Both the position numbers and the translations under genes were made by a program. From positions 378,714-442,713 of the forward strand of contig NZ_KB907498.1 of NCBI RefSeq assembly GCF_000382065.1: a DNA stretch of 64,000 nt, given 5' to 3'. Origin of the DNA: Stenotrophomonas hibiscicola ATCC 19867. Its GTDB lineage: Bacteria > Pseudomonadota > Gammaproteobacteria > Xanthomonadales > Xanthomonadaceae. The first letter of the stretch is position 1. Every line of letters starts with the position of its first letter. Of the stretch, positions 34,613 to 44,498 are shown piece by piece. The notes beneath the pieces were generated by a model. The model was not told where the DNA came from and did no database searches. It was given only the letters and a program-made list of their open reading frames with translations.

Positions 34613-36151
34613 ATGCCTCCCGAGCTGACAGCTGCCCTGGCGCTCTGCCGCAACCTGCCCTCGCCGCCCGGTATTGCCCTGCGCATCATCGAGCTGGCAC
34701 AGGACCCGGAAGCGGATATCGCCACCGCCGCCGACATCATCGCCATCGACATGGCGCTGAGCGCTCGCATGCTGCGCATCGCCAATTCGCCGCTGTACGC
34801 CAGCCGCCGCCGCATCGAGAACCTTGGCCAGGCACTGACCATGCTCGGCCTTAACGCCACAATCAGCCTTGCCCTGGGTTTCACCGTCACCCAGGGCCTG
34901 ACCGGCGGCGCAGGCGCCGACCACGACCTGCGCCAGCGCGCGTGGAAGCGCAGCATTCTCAGTGCACTGGCCGCCAGCCAGCTGGGCCAGGCCCGCGGCC
35001 TGCGCCGGCTGGAGGAACTGATGCTGGCCGGGCTGCTGCAGGACCTGGGCGTGCTGTGCCTTGCCCAGGCCGAATCGGAGCGTTACCTGCCGCTGCTGCG
35101 CGAAGCCCGTGACAACACGGACCTGGTCGCCCGCGAACGCGACGCGCTCGGCTGCAGCCACGCCGATGTCGGCGCCTGGGTGGCCGAGCAATGGGGCCTG
35201 CCACGCTATCTGGTTGAGAGCATCAGCCACAGCGAGGACGACGACGCCGCCGATTCGCCGTTCCAGGCCTGCGTGCAGCTGTCCGGCGCTGTTGCCGACA
35301 TCTGGCTGGACGATGACGCCGATGCCGCCCGCGAGCGCGCCCTGCACCACGTGCATGAGCGGCTGGAACTCGACAGCGCCCGTTTCGACCAGGTGCTGAC
35401 CCGCATCAGCGAGGCCCTGCCGGATATCGCCAGCCTGTTCGAGGCCGGCCTGAACTCGCCCTCGCGGGTCCGCGAGCTGATCGACCACGCGCAGGAGCTG
35501 GCCACCCTGCGCAACCTGCGCGAGCTGCAGGATGCCGAGCAGGCACGCCGCCGCGCCGACGAATTCGAGGCGCGGGCCAAGCGCCTGGCTGACCAGGCCC
35601 ACCGCGACGCCCTGACCGGCGTGCTCAACCGGCGCCAGCTGGAGGCGGTGCTCGAGCAGGAGTTCCTGCGCGCCGGGCGTCAGGGCTGGCCGCTGTCGGT
35701 GGCCTTCATCGACCTGGATGACTTCAAGAAGATCAACGACGCCCACGGCCACCTGACCGGCGACGAGGTGCTGCGCGCCTTTGCCGGCAAGCTGCAGGGC
35801 CAGCTGCGCCATAGCGATACCGTGGCCCGCTTCGGCGGCGAGGAATTCGTCGCGCTGCTGCCCAATACCAGTGAGTCCGTGGCCCTTGACGTAATCCGGC
35901 GCGTACTGGCCAACATCGTCGCCACGCCGATGGCCGAACTGGAGGGAGGGCCGCTGTTCGTCACCTTCTCCGCCGGCGTGGCTACCCAGGGCGGCTACGA
36001 GCGCTTTGCCGACGTGCAGGACCTGCTGCGCGCCGCCGACGACGTGCTGTACCGCTCGAAGAACCTGGGCCGTAACCGGGTGATCGCCCGCTCCCCCGGC
36101 GCGCTCGGCCACGATGAGCTTTCAGCCACCGCCGGCGCCGAGCTGGGCTGA
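34613..36151 (+). CDS. HDOD-GGDEF protein, probable diguanylate cyclase
   Basis: A 512-residue cytosolic signalling protein. Residues about 10-210 form an HDOD domain ([39 protein letters not shown]), a non-catalytic relative of HD hydrolases that binds partners. A helical, coiled-coil-like linker at about 280-330 ([20 protein letters not shown]) leads to a GGDEF domain: [31 protein letters not shown], and the active-site GGEEF at 408-412. RHSD five residues before it is a likely RxxD inhibitory site for c-di-GMP. It should make c-di-GMP. It is inserted between tsf and pyrH, which are neighbours in most bacteria. Confidence 0.88.
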   Translation: MPPELTAALALCRNLPSPPGIALRIIELAQDPEADIATAADIIAIDMALSARMLRIANSPLYASRRRIENLGQALTMLGLNATISLALGFTVTQGLTGGAGADHDLRQRAWKRSILSALAASQLGQARGLRRLEELMLAGLLQDLGVLCLAQAESERYLPLLREARDNTDLVARERDALGCSHADVGAWVAEQWGLPRYLVESISHSEDDDAADSPFQACVQLSGAVADIWLDDDADAARERALHHVHERLELDSARFDQVLTRISEALPDIASLFEAGLNSPSRVRELIDHAQELATLRNLRELQDAEQARRRADEFEARAKRLADQAHRDALTGVLNRRQLEAVLEQEFLRAGRQGWPLSVAFIDLDDFKKINDAHGHLTGDEVLRAFAGKLQGQLRHSDTVARFGGEEFVALLPNTSESVALDVIRRVLANIVATPMAELEGGPLFVTFSAGVATQGGYERFADVQDLLRAADDVLYRSKNLGRNRVIARSPGALGHDELSATAGAELG

Positions 36152-36212
36152 ACGGGACGCCCTGCATGACCGGGGCGGATGGCAGGATTTCGCGCCGCAG
36201 TGCACAAAACAC

Positions 36213-36241
36213 TTTGGCCCTACGCCGCATGCGCGTAGAAT
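36213..36241 (+). promoter_or_regulatory. Possible pyrH promoter
   Basis: TTTGGC (36213-36218), 17 bp, TAGAAT (36236-36241), about 32 bp before the pyrH ATG. The -35 box is weak. Confidence 0.5.
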
Positions 36242-36272
36242 CCCCCGCGATTTCCACGCACCCGAGGTCCCC

Positions 36273-37001
36273 ATGTCCAAGCTCGCCTATCGCCGCATCC
36301 TCCTGAAACTTTCCGGGGAGGCGCTGATGGGAGATGAGGACTACGGCATCGACCCGAAGGTCATCAACCGCCTGGCCCGTGAGGTCATCGAAGCCCAGCA
36401 GGCCGGTGCCGAAGTGGCACTGGTGATCGGCGGTGGCAACATCTTCCGCGGCGCCGGCCTGGCCGCTGGCGGCATGGACCGGGTCACCGGCGACCAGATG
36501 GGAATGCTGGCCACGGTCATCAACGCCCTGGCCATGCAGGACGCCCTCGAGAAACTGGGCGCCAAGGCCCGCGTGATGAGCGCGATCAAGATCAACGACG
36601 TGTGCGAGGACTACATCCGCCGCCGCGCCATCCGCCACCTGGAAAAGGGCCGCCTGGTGATTTTCGCCGCTGGCGTCGGCAGCCCGTTCTTCACCACCGA
36701 CTCCGGCGCCGCGCTGCGCGCGATCGAGATCGGCGCCGACCTGCTGCTGAAGGCCACCAAGGTCGATGGCGTGTACGACAAGGACCCGAACAAGCACAGC
36801 GACGCGGTCCGCTTCGACAGCCTGAGCTACGACGAAGTCATCCGCCGCGGCCTGGAAGTGATGGATACGGCGGCCTTCGCGCTGGCCCGCGACAGCGACC
36901 TGCCGATGCGCGTGTTCGACATGGGCCAGCCGGGTGAGCTGCTGAAGATCCTCAGCGGCGCGAACATCGGCACCCTGGTCCAGGGCCGCGACCCGGCCTG
37001 A
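36273..37001 (+). CDS. pyrH: UMP kinase
   Basis: A 242-residue bacterial UMP kinase of the amino-acid kinase fold, turning UMP to UDP for nucleotide and cell-wall sugar synthesis. The family start [13 protein letters not shown], the glycine loop [13 protein letters not shown], and the nucleotide site [20 protein letters not shown] are clear. GAGGT precedes the ATG by 4 bp; the open frame upstream lies in the tail of the previous gene and is not used. It starts the series pyrH-frr-uppS-cdsA-dxr-rseP-bamA. Confidence 0.97.
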   Translation: MSKLAYRRILLKLSGEALMGDEDYGIDPKVINRLAREVIEAQQAGAEVALVIGGGNIFRGAGLAAGGMDRVTGDQMGMLATVINALAMQDALEKLGAKARVMSAIKINDVCEDYIRRRAIRHLEKGRLVIFAAGVGSPFFTTDSGAALRAIEIGADLLLKATKVDGVYDKDPNKHSDAVRFDSLSYDEVIRRGLEVMDTAAFALARDSDLPMRVFDMGQPGELLKILSGANIGTLVQGRDPA

Positions 37002-37021
37002 GCCTGAGCGCCAGGCGAGCT

Positions 37022-37065
37022 CCGGGCCGATTCAGGCCCGGCAGCGTCCCGTATTCGCCTATAAT
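37022..37065 (+). promoter_or_regulatory. Hairpin and -10 box before frr
   Basis: CCGGGCC - GATTCA - GGCCCGG (37022-37041) right after pyrH, followed by a perfect TATAAT at 37060-37065, 32 bp before frr. No good -35 box is seen, so this is a possible internal promoter only. Confidence 0.45.
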
Positions 37066-37097
37066 CGCCCGATTCCAGTTACACCCAGGACCCGGCG

Positions 37098-37652
37098 ATG
37101 CTCAACGACATCAAGAACAACGCGCAGACGCGCATGGCCAAGAGCATCGACGCTCTGAAGCACACCCTCACCTCGATCCGCACCGGCCGCGCCACCCCGG
37201 CCCTGCTGGACCGTGTCACGGTCAGCGCCTATGGCAACGCCAGCACCCCACTGAACCAGGTCGCGTCGATCTCCAACGCCGACGCGCACTCGCTGCTGGT
37301 CACGCCGTTCGACAAGGGCATGATCAAGGAGATCGAAAAGGGTCTCTACAACGCCGAATTCACCCCGAACACGCTGGGCACTGCGATCCGCATCAACATG
37401 CCGCCGCCGACCGAAGAGCGCCGCAAGGAGCTGGTCAAGCAGGTGCAGAAGGAAGGCGAAGGCGCGAAGATCGCGATCCGCAACATCCGCCAGGACGCGA
37501 ACAAGGAAATCGCCAAGCTGGTCAAGGACAAGGCGATCAGCGAAGACGAGAAGAAGCGCGGTGAAGACGACATCCAGAAGTTGACCGACACCAACATCAA
37601 GGACGTCGACAAGGTCGTTGCCGACAAGGAAAAAGAACTGCTGTCGGTCTGA
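37098..37652 (+). CDS. frr: Ribosome recycling factor
   Basis: A 184-residue RRF, which with EF-G splits the post-termination ribosome. The two-domain L shape is evident from KSIDALKHTLTSIRTGRATP, the domain II part PLNQVASISNADAHSLLVTP, and the C-terminal helix with RNIRQDANKEIAKLVKDK. Length equals the family norm (185). It follows pyrH, as in most bacteria. Confidence 0.98.
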   Translation: MLNDIKNNAQTRMAKSIDALKHTLTSIRTGRATPALLDRVTVSAYGNASTPLNQVASISNADAHSLLVTPFDKGMIKEIEKGLYNAEFTPNTLGTAIRINMPPPTEERRKELVKQVQKEGEGAKIAIRNIRQDANKEIAKLVKDKAISEDEKKRGEDDIQKLTDTNIKDVDKVVADKEKELLSV

Positions 37653-37657
37653 AGTCG

Positions 37658-38425
37658 ATGCCTTCAGTCCCACCTCCGTTGCCGGCCGCCCTGCCCCGCC
37701 ACATCGCCATCATCATGGATGGCAATGGGCGCTGGGCACAGCAGCGCCGTCGTCCGCGCGTGATCGGCCACCGGGCCGGCGCGCGCGCGGTCAACCGCAC
37801 CATCGAGCGCTGCCTTGAACTGGGCATACCGGCGCTGACCCTGTTCGCGTTTTCCAGCGAGAACTGGGGCCGGCCGCAGGAAGAAGTCGATGCCCTGATG
37901 AAGCTGTTCCTCGGCGCGCTCGACCGTGAAGTGGACGAGCTGCATCGGCGTGGCGTGCGCGTTCGCTTCATCGGCGAACGCGAGCGCTTCGGTGCAGGGC
38001 TGGTCAGCCGCATGCAGCTGGCCGAGCAGCGCACCGCCGACAACACCACCCTGACCCTGTCGATCGCCGCCAGCTACGGCGGCCGCCAGGACATCGCCCG
38101 CGCCGCGCGCGCCCTGGCCGTCGAAGTGGCGGCCGGCCGCCTTCTGCCCGAGCAGATCGATGAATCGCTGCTGGGCAGCCAGGTGGCCCTGGCCGACCTG
38201 CCACCGCCGGACCTGTTCATCCGCACCGGTGGCGACACCCGCATCAGCAACTTCCTGCTGTGGCAGCTGGCCTATACCGAGCTGTGGTTCACCGATGCCC
38301 TGTGGCCGGACTTCGATGCCGGGCAGCTGCAGCAGGCGCTGGACGCGTATGGCAGACGTGAGCGTCGTTTCGGCCTGACCAGCGCCCAGATCGCCGCACT
38401 GGCCACCGAGACTTCCAGCCCATGA
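37658..38425 (+). CDS. uppS: Isoprenyl (undecaprenyl) diphosphate synthase
   Basis: A 255-residue cis-prenyltransferase that makes the C55 lipid carrier for peptidoglycan and O-antigen. Signature blocks: HIAIIMDGNGRWAQQR with the catalytic Asp, FAFSSENWGRP, and DLFIRTGGDTRISNFLLWQL. It begins 5 bp after frr and its stop overlaps the cdsA start (ATGA). Confidence 0.96.
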   Translation: MPSVPPPLPAALPRHIAIIMDGNGRWAQQRRRPRVIGHRAGARAVNRTIERCLELGIPALTLFAFSSENWGRPQEEVDALMKLFLGALDREVDELHRRGVRVRFIGERERFGAGLVSRMQLAEQRTADNTTLTLSIAASYGGRQDIARAARALAVEVAAGRLLPEQIDESLLGSQVALADLPPPDLFIRTGGDTRISNFLLWQLAYTELWFTDALWPDFDAGQLQQALDAYGRRERRFGLTSAQIAALATETSSP

Positions 38426-39258
38426 CCAAGATCCGAGTCCTTGCCGCGCTGATCATGGCGCCGGTCGCCATTGCCGCGATCCTGCTGCTGCCGACCCAGT
38501 GGCTGGCAGCGGCGGCCGCTGCGGTGCTGCTGATCGGCCTGTGGGAATGGCTGAAGCTGGCCGGCATCGAAGACACCCTGGCGCGTACCGTGCTGCTGGT
38601 ACTGAACCTGCTGCTGATGGTGCTGCTGGTCTGGGCCGATGGCAGCACGCTGGTGCTGTTCCAGATCACCACCCTGGCCGGCGTGGCCTGGTGGCTGGCC
38701 GCGCTGGTCTGGTTGCGCTTCTTCAACTTCGGTGCGCAGCCGTCGGCACCCTCGCGCATCGTGAAGATGCTGGCCGGTACGCTGGCCATCGTTCCGGCCT
38801 GGGCTGCGCTGGTGCTGATCCATGCCGGCGGCGATCCGCCGGGCAGGCAGGGCCACCTGTGGCTGCTGGCTGCGCTGGCACTGGTCTGGGCGGCCGATTC
38901 GGGCGCCTATTTCGCCGGTCGTCACTTCGGCAAGCACAAGCTGGCCCCACGGATCAGCCCCAACAAGACCTGGGAAGGCCTGTTCGGCGGCCTGCTGGCC
39001 GGTGTCGCCGTGGCCCTCGGCCTGGGCTGGCTGGCCGGCATCGACGCCGGGCACCTGCCAGGCCTGCTGATCACCTCGGTGGTGGCCGTGTTCGCCTCGG
39101 TGCTGGGTGACCTGTTCGAAAGCCTGATCAAGCGCCACGCCGGCGCCAAGGACTCCGGAAACCTGATTCCGGGCCATGGTGGTGTGCTCGATCGTGTCGA
39201 CGGTGTCCTGGCTGCCGTGCCGGTGTTCGCACTCGGCAAGGAAATCTTCGGATTCTGA
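38422..39258 (+). CDS. cdsA: Phosphatidate cytidylyltransferase
   Basis: A 278-residue membrane enzyme that makes CDP-diacylglycerol from CTP and phosphatidic acid, the branch point to all phospholipids. It has about eight hydrophobic segments. The C-terminal signature [20 protein letters not shown]...[11 protein letters not shown] and the preceding [16 protein letters not shown] are diagnostic. It overlaps uppS by 4 bp and ends 2 bp before dxr. Confidence 0.95.
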   Translation: MTKIRVLAALIMAPVAIAAILLLPTQWLAAAAAAVLLIGLWEWLKLAGIEDTLARTVLLVLNLLLMVLLVWADGSTLVLFQITTLAGVAWWLAALVWLRFFNFGAQPSAPSRIVKMLAGTLAIVPAWAALVLIHAGGDPPGRQGHLWLLAALALVWAADSGAYFAGRHFGKHKLAPRISPNKTWEGLFGGLLAGVAVALGLGWLAGIDAGHLPGLLITSVVAVFASVLGDLFESLIKRHAGAKDSGNLIPGHGGVLDRVDGVLAAVPVFALGKEIFGF

Positions 39259-39260
39259 CC

Positions 39261-40451
39261 ATGAATGCTGTCGCAGACCTGCGCCGGGTCGCCGTGTTCG
39301 GCGCCACCGGCTCGATCGGTGCTTCCACGCTGGACGTGATCGCCCGCCACCCGCACCGCTACCAGGCCACGGTGCTCGCTGCCGGCCGCCAGGTGCAGGC
39401 GCTGCTGGCACTGTGCCGCCAGCACAGGCCAGCGCACGCGGTCATCGCCGACGAAGCGCTGTTCACCGAACTGCGCGACGGCCTCCGCGATGCGGGGCTG
39501 TCCACCGAGGCGCATGCCGGCCATGCCGCGCTGGACCAGTTGGCCGCCAGTGACGCCTGCGACACCGTGGTCGCCGCGATCGTTGGCGCGGCCGGGCTGT
39601 CTTCCACCCTGGCCGCAGCCGCCGCCGGCAAGCGCATCCTGCTGGCCAACAAGGAATCACTGGTACTGGCCGGTGAGCTGCTGACCCGCACTGCTGAACG
39701 CGCGGGCGCCGAGATCATCCCGATCGACAGCGAACACAGCGCAATCTTCCAGTGCCTGCGCTCACGCGATGCCAGCGTTGATGGCGCCGGCGTGCGCCGG
39801 ATCCTGCTGACCGCCTCCGGCGGCCCATTCCGTGGCCGCAGCCGCGACGAACTGGCCCAGGTCACCCCGGCCCAGGCCGTTGCCCACCCGAAATGGTCGA
39901 TGGGGCCGAAGATCTCGGTCGATTCGGCGACGTTGATGAACAAGGGCCTGGAAGTCATCGAGGCCCACCACCTGTTCGGCGTACCCGGCGAACGCATCGA
40001 GGTACTGGTGCACCCGCAGAGCCTGGTCCATTCGCTGGTCGAGTTCGTTGACGGTTCGACCCTGGCACAGATGGGCCTGCCGGACATGCGGACCACCCTC
40101 GCCGTTGGCCTGGGCTGGCCGCAACGCATCGAATCGGGCGTGGCCGGGCTGGATCTGCTGGCCCAGGGCCGACTGGATTTCGAGGCCCCGGACACGGACG
40201 CGTTCCCCTGCCTGGCGCTGGCCTGGCAGGCCATGCAGGCCGGCGGCACCGCACCGGCCGTGCTGAACGCCGCCAATGAAGAGGCGGTTTCAGCGTTTCT
40301 TCAGGGCCGGATCGGTTTCCTGACCATCCCGAAGCTGGTTGCTAACGCTCTTTCAACACTGCCGACCCAGCCAGCCGATACACTGCAGGTCCTGTTGTCC
40401 GCCGACCAGCGGGCACGCCAGCTCACCCTGAACGCCATCGACGCCGCCTGA
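39261..40451 (+). CDS. dxr: 1-deoxy-D-xylulose-5-phosphate reductoisomerase
   Basis: A 396-residue NADPH enzyme making MEP, the committed step of the non-mevalonate isoprenoid path that feeds UppS next door. The NADPH site is [29 protein letters not shown] and [13 protein letters not shown] hold the metal and substrate residues; [16 protein letters not shown] is the flexible loop; [20 protein letters not shown] follows. Length is as in E. coli (398). Confidence 0.97.
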   Translation: MNAVADLRRVAVFGATGSIGASTLDVIARHPHRYQATVLAAGRQVQALLALCRQHRPAHAVIADEALFTELRDGLRDAGLSTEAHAGHAALDQLAASDACDTVVAAIVGAAGLSSTLAAAAAGKRILLANKESLVLAGELLTRTAERAGAEIIPIDSEHSAIFQCLRSRDASVDGAGVRRILLTASGGPFRGRSRDELAQVTPAQAVAHPKWSMGPKISVDSATLMNKGLEVIEAHHLFGVPGERIEVLVHPQSLVHSLVEFVDGSTLAQMGLPDMRTTLAVGLGWPQRIESGVAGLDLLAQGRLDFEAPDTDAFPCLALAWQAMQAGGTAPAVLNAANEEAVSAFLQGRIGFLTIPKLVANALSTLPTQPADTLQVLLSADQRARQLTLNAIDAA

Positions 40452-40506
40452 ACGACTGCCTCGCCCAGCATGACGCCGCCGCCCCTGCCCGCCATTGTGA
40501 GCCTGC

Positions 40507-41865
40507 ATGACTGACTTCATCGGATCGGTCTGGTGGATGATTGTCAGCCTCGGGCTGCTGGTCACGTTCCACGAGTTCGGGCATTACTGGGTCGGGCGCA
40601 TGTGCGGGGTCAAGATCCTGCGCTTCTCGGTCGGCTTCGGCCGGCCGCTGTGGTCACGCCGGGACAGGCACGGCACCGAGTTCGCCATTGCCGCCATCCC
40701 GCTCGGCGGCTACGTGAAGTTCCTCGACGAGCGCGAGGTTGAAGTCCACCCACACGAGCGCGGCCAGGCCTTCAACCACAAGAGTGTCTGGCAGCGCATT
40801 GCCATCGTCGCCGCCGGCCCGATCGCAAACCTGCTGCTGTGCATCCTGCTGCTGTGGGCGATGTTCGTGATCGGCAAGCAGGATTATTCGCCGACGGTCG
40901 GCCGTGTCAGCGGCATCGCCGCCAGTGCCGGGCTGGCCAGCGGTGACCGCGTGCTGCGCGTGGACGAGCGCCCGGTCGTTACCCTCGGTGAAGCCAGCAT
41001 GGCGCTGACCGCGGCCGCGATGGACCGCCGCGACGTGAGGCTGGAGGTGCTGGATACGGCTGACCAGGTACGCATGCGCACTCTGCCGCTGTCGCAGCTG
41101 CCGGCAGGTTTCGATGAGCGGCGGGTGCCGATCCTGGCCGGCCTGTACTGGCAGTCGTGGCTGCAGCCGGCGCTGGTCGACTCGCTGACGCCGGATTCGG
41201 TGGTGGCCGGGCAGCTGCAGCCGGGGGACCTGATCGTGGCCATTGATGGCCAGCGCATCGATGGTGCCGATCAGGTCATCGGCGAGATCCAGACGCTGGG
41301 CCGCGCCGGCGGCCCTGGCATGATCGAGGTCCTGCGCGGCGGTGAACGCCTGGCGCTGGAAGTCACCCCGCGCCAGGGCAAGGATTCCAGGGGTGAACCG
41401 ACCTGGCAGATCGGCGTGCAGTTCCCGACTTCATTCAGCCCTCCCTACGACACCCTGCTTCGCTATGGCCCGCTCGACGCGGTCACCGTGGCCGTGCGCG
41501 AAACCGGCCGCCTGGCGGCAGATTCGCTGGGCATGATGGGCCGAATCGTCACCGGCAAGGCCTCGCTGCAGAACGTGTCCGGGCCAGTCACCATCGCCCG
41601 GGTAGCCAATGTCTCGGCCAAGCGCGGCCTGGACTGGTTCCTGCAGTTCCTTGCCCTGCTGTCGCTCAGCCTGTGCATCATAAACCTGCTGCCGATCCCG
41701 ATCTTGGACGGCGGCCACCTGCTGTATTACCTTATCGAGTTGGTCAAGGGCAGCCCGCTGAGCGAGCGTGCCATCGCCGCCGGCCAGTACATCGGCCTGG
41801 CGTTGCTGGCCGGGCTGATGGGGTTGGCGTTCTACAACGACATCCTCGGCCTGGTCCCGCGATGA
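40507..41865 (+). CDS. rseP: Site-2 protease of the sigma-E pathway
   Basis: A 452-residue membrane zinc protease that cuts anti-sigma factor RseA within the membrane and clears signal-peptide remnants. Metal ligands: HEFGH at residues 22-26 and the distal Asp in INLLPIPILDGGHLLYY. Two periplasmic PDZ domains lie between (SGDRVLRVDERPVVTLGEAS and PGDLIVAIDGQRIDGADQVI). Its stop overlaps an ATG that could start bamA early. The gene order dxr-rseP-bamA places the envelope stress protease with the machine whose failure it senses. Confidence 0.96.
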   Translation: MTDFIGSVWWMIVSLGLLVTFHEFGHYWVGRMCGVKILRFSVGFGRPLWSRRDRHGTEFAIAAIPLGGYVKFLDEREVEVHPHERGQAFNHKSVWQRIAIVAAGPIANLLLCILLLWAMFVIGKQDYSPTVGRVSGIAASAGLASGDRVLRVDERPVVTLGEASMALTAAAMDRRDVRLEVLDTADQVRMRTLPLSQLPAGFDERRVPILAGLYWQSWLQPALVDSLTPDSVVAGQLQPGDLIVAIDGQRIDGADQVIGEIQTLGRAGGPGMIEVLRGGERLALEVTPRQGKDSRGEPTWQIGVQFPTSFSPPYDTLLRYGPLDAVTVAVRETGRLAADSLGMMGRIVTGKASLQNVSGPVTIARVANVSAKRGLDWFLQFLALLSLSLCIINLLPIPILDGGHLLYYLIELVKGSPLSERAIAAGQYIGLALLAGLMGLAFYNDILGLVPR

Positions 41866-41939
41866 ACTTTTCCACGTTGTTGCCGTCTACAGCGTCGGCA
41901 TCCCGCACCAATGAAATCGACCTTCCTACCGGACGTGAC

Positions 41940-44303
41940 ATGACGCGACTCCCCAATCGCCGCCTGCTGGCCCTCGCCCTTGCCGCCGTCACCGGCGCCC
42001 CCGCCCTGGCCCAGGCAGCCGAGCCCTTCACTGTCAGCGACATCCGCGTCGACGGCCTGCAGCGCATCAGCTCGGGCACGGTGTTCACCTACCTGCCGGT
42101 GGAACGTGGCGAGACGGTCACCGACAGCAAGGTCGGCGAGACGATCCGCGCCCTGTACAAGACCGGCTTCTTCGAGGATGTGCAGCTGGACCGCCAGGGC
42201 AGCATCCTGGTAGTGACCGTCAAGGAACGCCCGGCGATCAACAAGCTGACCGTGACCGGCAACAAGGACATCAAGTCCGAGCAGCTGCTCAAGGGCCTGT
42301 CCGACATCGGCCTGACCGAGGGCGGCACCTTTGATCGGCTGAGCCTGGACCGCGTGACCCAGGAACTTCGCCGCCAGTACAACGACCGCGGCAAGTACAA
42401 CGTCGAGATCACCCCCACGGTGAGCCCGCTGGACCGCAACCGCGTGGACATCGCCATCGCCATCAAGGAAGGCAAGGCGGCCAAGATCCGCCACGTCAAC
42501 CTGGTGGGCACCGAAAAGTTCGAGAGCAAGGACATCCTGGAAACCTGGGAGTCCAAGGAGCACAACTGGGCGTCGTGGTACCGCCGTGACGACCAGTACT
42601 CCAAGGAAAAACTGTCCGGCGACCTGGAAAAGCTCAACTCCTGGTACCTGGATCGCGGCTACGTCGATTTCAGCATCGATTCCACCCAGGTCTCGATCAG
42701 CCCCGACAAGCGCGACATGTTCCTGACCGCGGGCGTGACCGAGGGTGCGCAGTACAAGATCTCCGAGATCAAGGTCAGCGGCGACACCATCCTCCCGCAG
42801 GAGGACGTCGAGCGCATGGTGATCCAGAAGTCCGGCGATACGTTCTCGCGTGCGCTGCTGGAGTTCAGCTCGGACACCATCACCAATTCGCTGTCCAACA
42901 TCGGCTACGCGTTCGCCAAGGTGAACCCGATCCCGACCACCAACCGCGCCGAGCAGACCGTGGCGATCAACATGCAGGTCGTGCCCGGCCCGCGCGTGTC
43001 GGTGCGTCGCATCCTGTTCCGCGGGAACACGCGTACGTCCGACGAAGTGATGCGTCGCGAAATGCGCCAGTTCGAGAACAGCTGGTACTCGCAGGCCGCG
43101 ATCGATCGTTCCAAGATCCGCCTGCAGCGCTTGGGCTACTTCGAATCGGTGGACGTCGAGACCCCGGCCGTCAGCGGCAGCAACGACCAGGTCGACGTCG
43201 TCTACAACGTCAAGGAAACCACCTCGGGCAGCTTCGTGTTCGGCCTGGGTTACTCGCAGTCCTACGGCATGACCACGTCGGTGCAGCTGTCGCAGAACAA
43301 CTTCCTCGGCGGCGGCAACCGCGTGTCGGTCGAAGCCTCGCGCAGCAGCTACCTGCAGCGTTACGGCTTCAGCTACACCAACCCGTACTTCACCGATGAC
43401 GGCGTCTCGCTGGGCTACAACCTGTCCTGGCGCGAACTGGACTACTCCGACTTCAACACCGCGCAGTACAACAGCACCAACGGTGCCGCGCAGGTGGTGT
43501 TTGGCGTGCCGCTGACCGAGACCGATACCGTCTCGCTGATGTTCGGCATCGACAGCAACCAGATCACCACCTACGAAGGCTCGACCCCGCAGTCGATCAT
43601 CGACTACATCAACGCCGTCGGTAAGCGCACCTTCCATGCCTGGCGCACCGAGCTGGGCTGGGCGCGCGACTCGCGCAACGACTACTTCATGCCGACCCGC
43701 GGTACCTACCAGCGCGTGGGCCTGGAAACCACGCTGCCGGGTTCGACCATCGAGTACTACAAGCTGAACTACCAGATCAGCAAGTACTGGCCGATCATGC
43801 CGTCGCTGGTGATCAACACCCGCGCCGAAATCGGCTACGGTGATGCCTACGGCAAGGACTACACCCGTACGCTGACCAATCCGGATGGCACCACCCGCAC
43901 CGTCACCGCCAGCGGCCTGCCGTTCTTCGAGAACTTCTACGCCGGTGGTACCAACTCGGTACGCGGCTTCGAGGACAACACCCTCGGCCCGCGCGAAGTT
44001 ACCCGCGGCTACCCAGAAGGCCAGCCGCTGGGTGGCTCGCTGAAGACCGTCGGCTCGGTGGAGGCCTACTTCCCGCGCCTGTTCGACAGCCCGTCGGCGC
44101 GCGTGTCGGCCTTCGTCGACTTCGGCAACGTGTATACCGGCGTGGACAACTTCAAGGCCAACGAGCTGCGCGTATCCACCGGTGTGGCCCTGCTGTGGCG
44201 CGCCCCGGTCGGCCCGATCTCGATCAGCTACGCCTTCCCGCTGAAGAAGGAAGACGATGACAAGATCGAACGCCTGCAATTCACGTTCGGTGGCCAGTTC
44301 TGA
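41940..44303 (+). CDS. bamA: Outer-membrane protein assembly factor BamA
   Basis: The 787-residue core of the BAM complex, which folds beta-barrels into the outer membrane. The signal peptide ends at about 23-25 (TGAPALAQA|AEP). Five POTRA domains span about 25-425 (FTVSDIRVDGLQRISSGTVF is the first), then a 16-strand barrel with the L6 motif VRGFEDNTLGPRE and the terminal strand RLQFTFGGQF ending in Phe, as barrel targets do. The ATG at 41940 is chosen because it gives a clean signal peptide; an ATG at 41862 overlapping rseP would add 26 residues. The stop codon is inside a 14-bp hairpin. Confidence 0.96.
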   Translation: MTRLPNRRLLALALAAVTGAPALAQAAEPFTVSDIRVDGLQRISSGTVFTYLPVERGETVTDSKVGETIRALYKTGFFEDVQLDRQGSILVVTVKERPAINKLTVTGNKDIKSEQLLKGLSDIGLTEGGTFDRLSLDRVTQELRRQYNDRGKYNVEITPTVSPLDRNRVDIAIAIKEGKAAKIRHVNLVGTEKFESKDILETWESKEHNWASWYRRDDQYSKEKLSGDLEKLNSWYLDRGYVDFSIDSTQVSISPDKRDMFLTAGVTEGAQYKISEIKVSGDTILPQEDVERMVIQKSGDTFSRALLEFSSDTITNSLSNIGYAFAKVNPIPTTNRAEQTVAINMQVVPGPRVSVRRILFRGNTRTSDEVMRREMRQFENSWYSQAAIDRSKIRLQRLGYFESVDVETPAVSGSNDQVDVVYNVKETTSGSFVFGLGYSQSYGMTTSVQLSQNNFLGGGNRVSVEASRSSYLQRYGFSYTNPYFTDDGVSLGYNLSWRELDYSDFNTAQYNSTNGAAQVVFGVPLTETDTVSLMFGIDSNQITTYEGSTPQSIIDYINAVGKRTFHAWRTELGWARDSRNDYFMPTRGTYQRVGLETTLPGSTIEYYKLNYQISKYWPIMPSLVINTRAEIGYGDAYGKDYTRTLTNPDGTTRTVTASGLPFFENFYAGGTNSVRGFEDNTLGPREVTRGYPEGQPLGGSLKTVGSVEAYFPRLFDSPSARVSAFVDFGNVYTGVDNFKANELRVSTGVALLWRAPVGPISISYAFPLKKEDDDKIERLQFTFGGQF

Positions 44304-44325
44304 GGAACTCTGTTCCTCAGAACTG
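44295..44325 (+). other. Perfect hairpin across the bamA stop codon
   Basis: CAGTTCTGAGGAAC - TCT - GTTCCTCAGAACTG, 14 paired bases with a 3-nt loop. The bamA TGA (44301-44303) lies in the 5' arm. No T-run follows, so it is not a standard terminator by itself. Confidence 0.75.
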
Positions 44326-44381
44326 ATCCACCTCCGGTGAATTGCCCGCGCATTTCACCTATCCCCCGCGCCGCTGGCGCG

Positions 44382-44401
44382 CCCCCCTTAACAAAGGGGG
44401 G
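44382..44401 (+). other. GC hairpin downstream of bamA
   Basis: CCCCCCTT - AACA - AAGGGGGG, an 8-bp perfect stem about 80 bp after bamA, before the true terminator. Confidence 0.6.
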
Positions 44402-44425
44402 CTCTCCACCAGACGGGGCGCGAAG

Positions 44426-44454
44426 CGCCGGGCATTGCCCGGCGTTTTCGTTTT
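44426..44454 (+). terminator. Terminator of the pyrH-bamA operon
   Basis: CGCCGGGC - ATT - GCCCGGCG, then TTTTCGTTTT. It separates bamA from lpxD, which in E. coli are one transcript with skp between. Confidence 0.88.
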
Positions 44455-44498
44455 ACTTGCTCGCCGCCGCTACTTCCCGCGCTCGCGTGAAATCATCT

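Noticed and set aside
33134..36112. A 992-residue minus-strand frame across rpsB, tsf and the GGDEF gene
   Set aside because: It crosses three well-supported genes and a terminator and has biased composition.
36114..36272. N-terminal extension of UMP kinase starting at 36114
   Set aside because: It overlaps the end of the GGDEF gene; UMP kinases start at [16 protein letters not shown] and GAGGT precedes that ATG.
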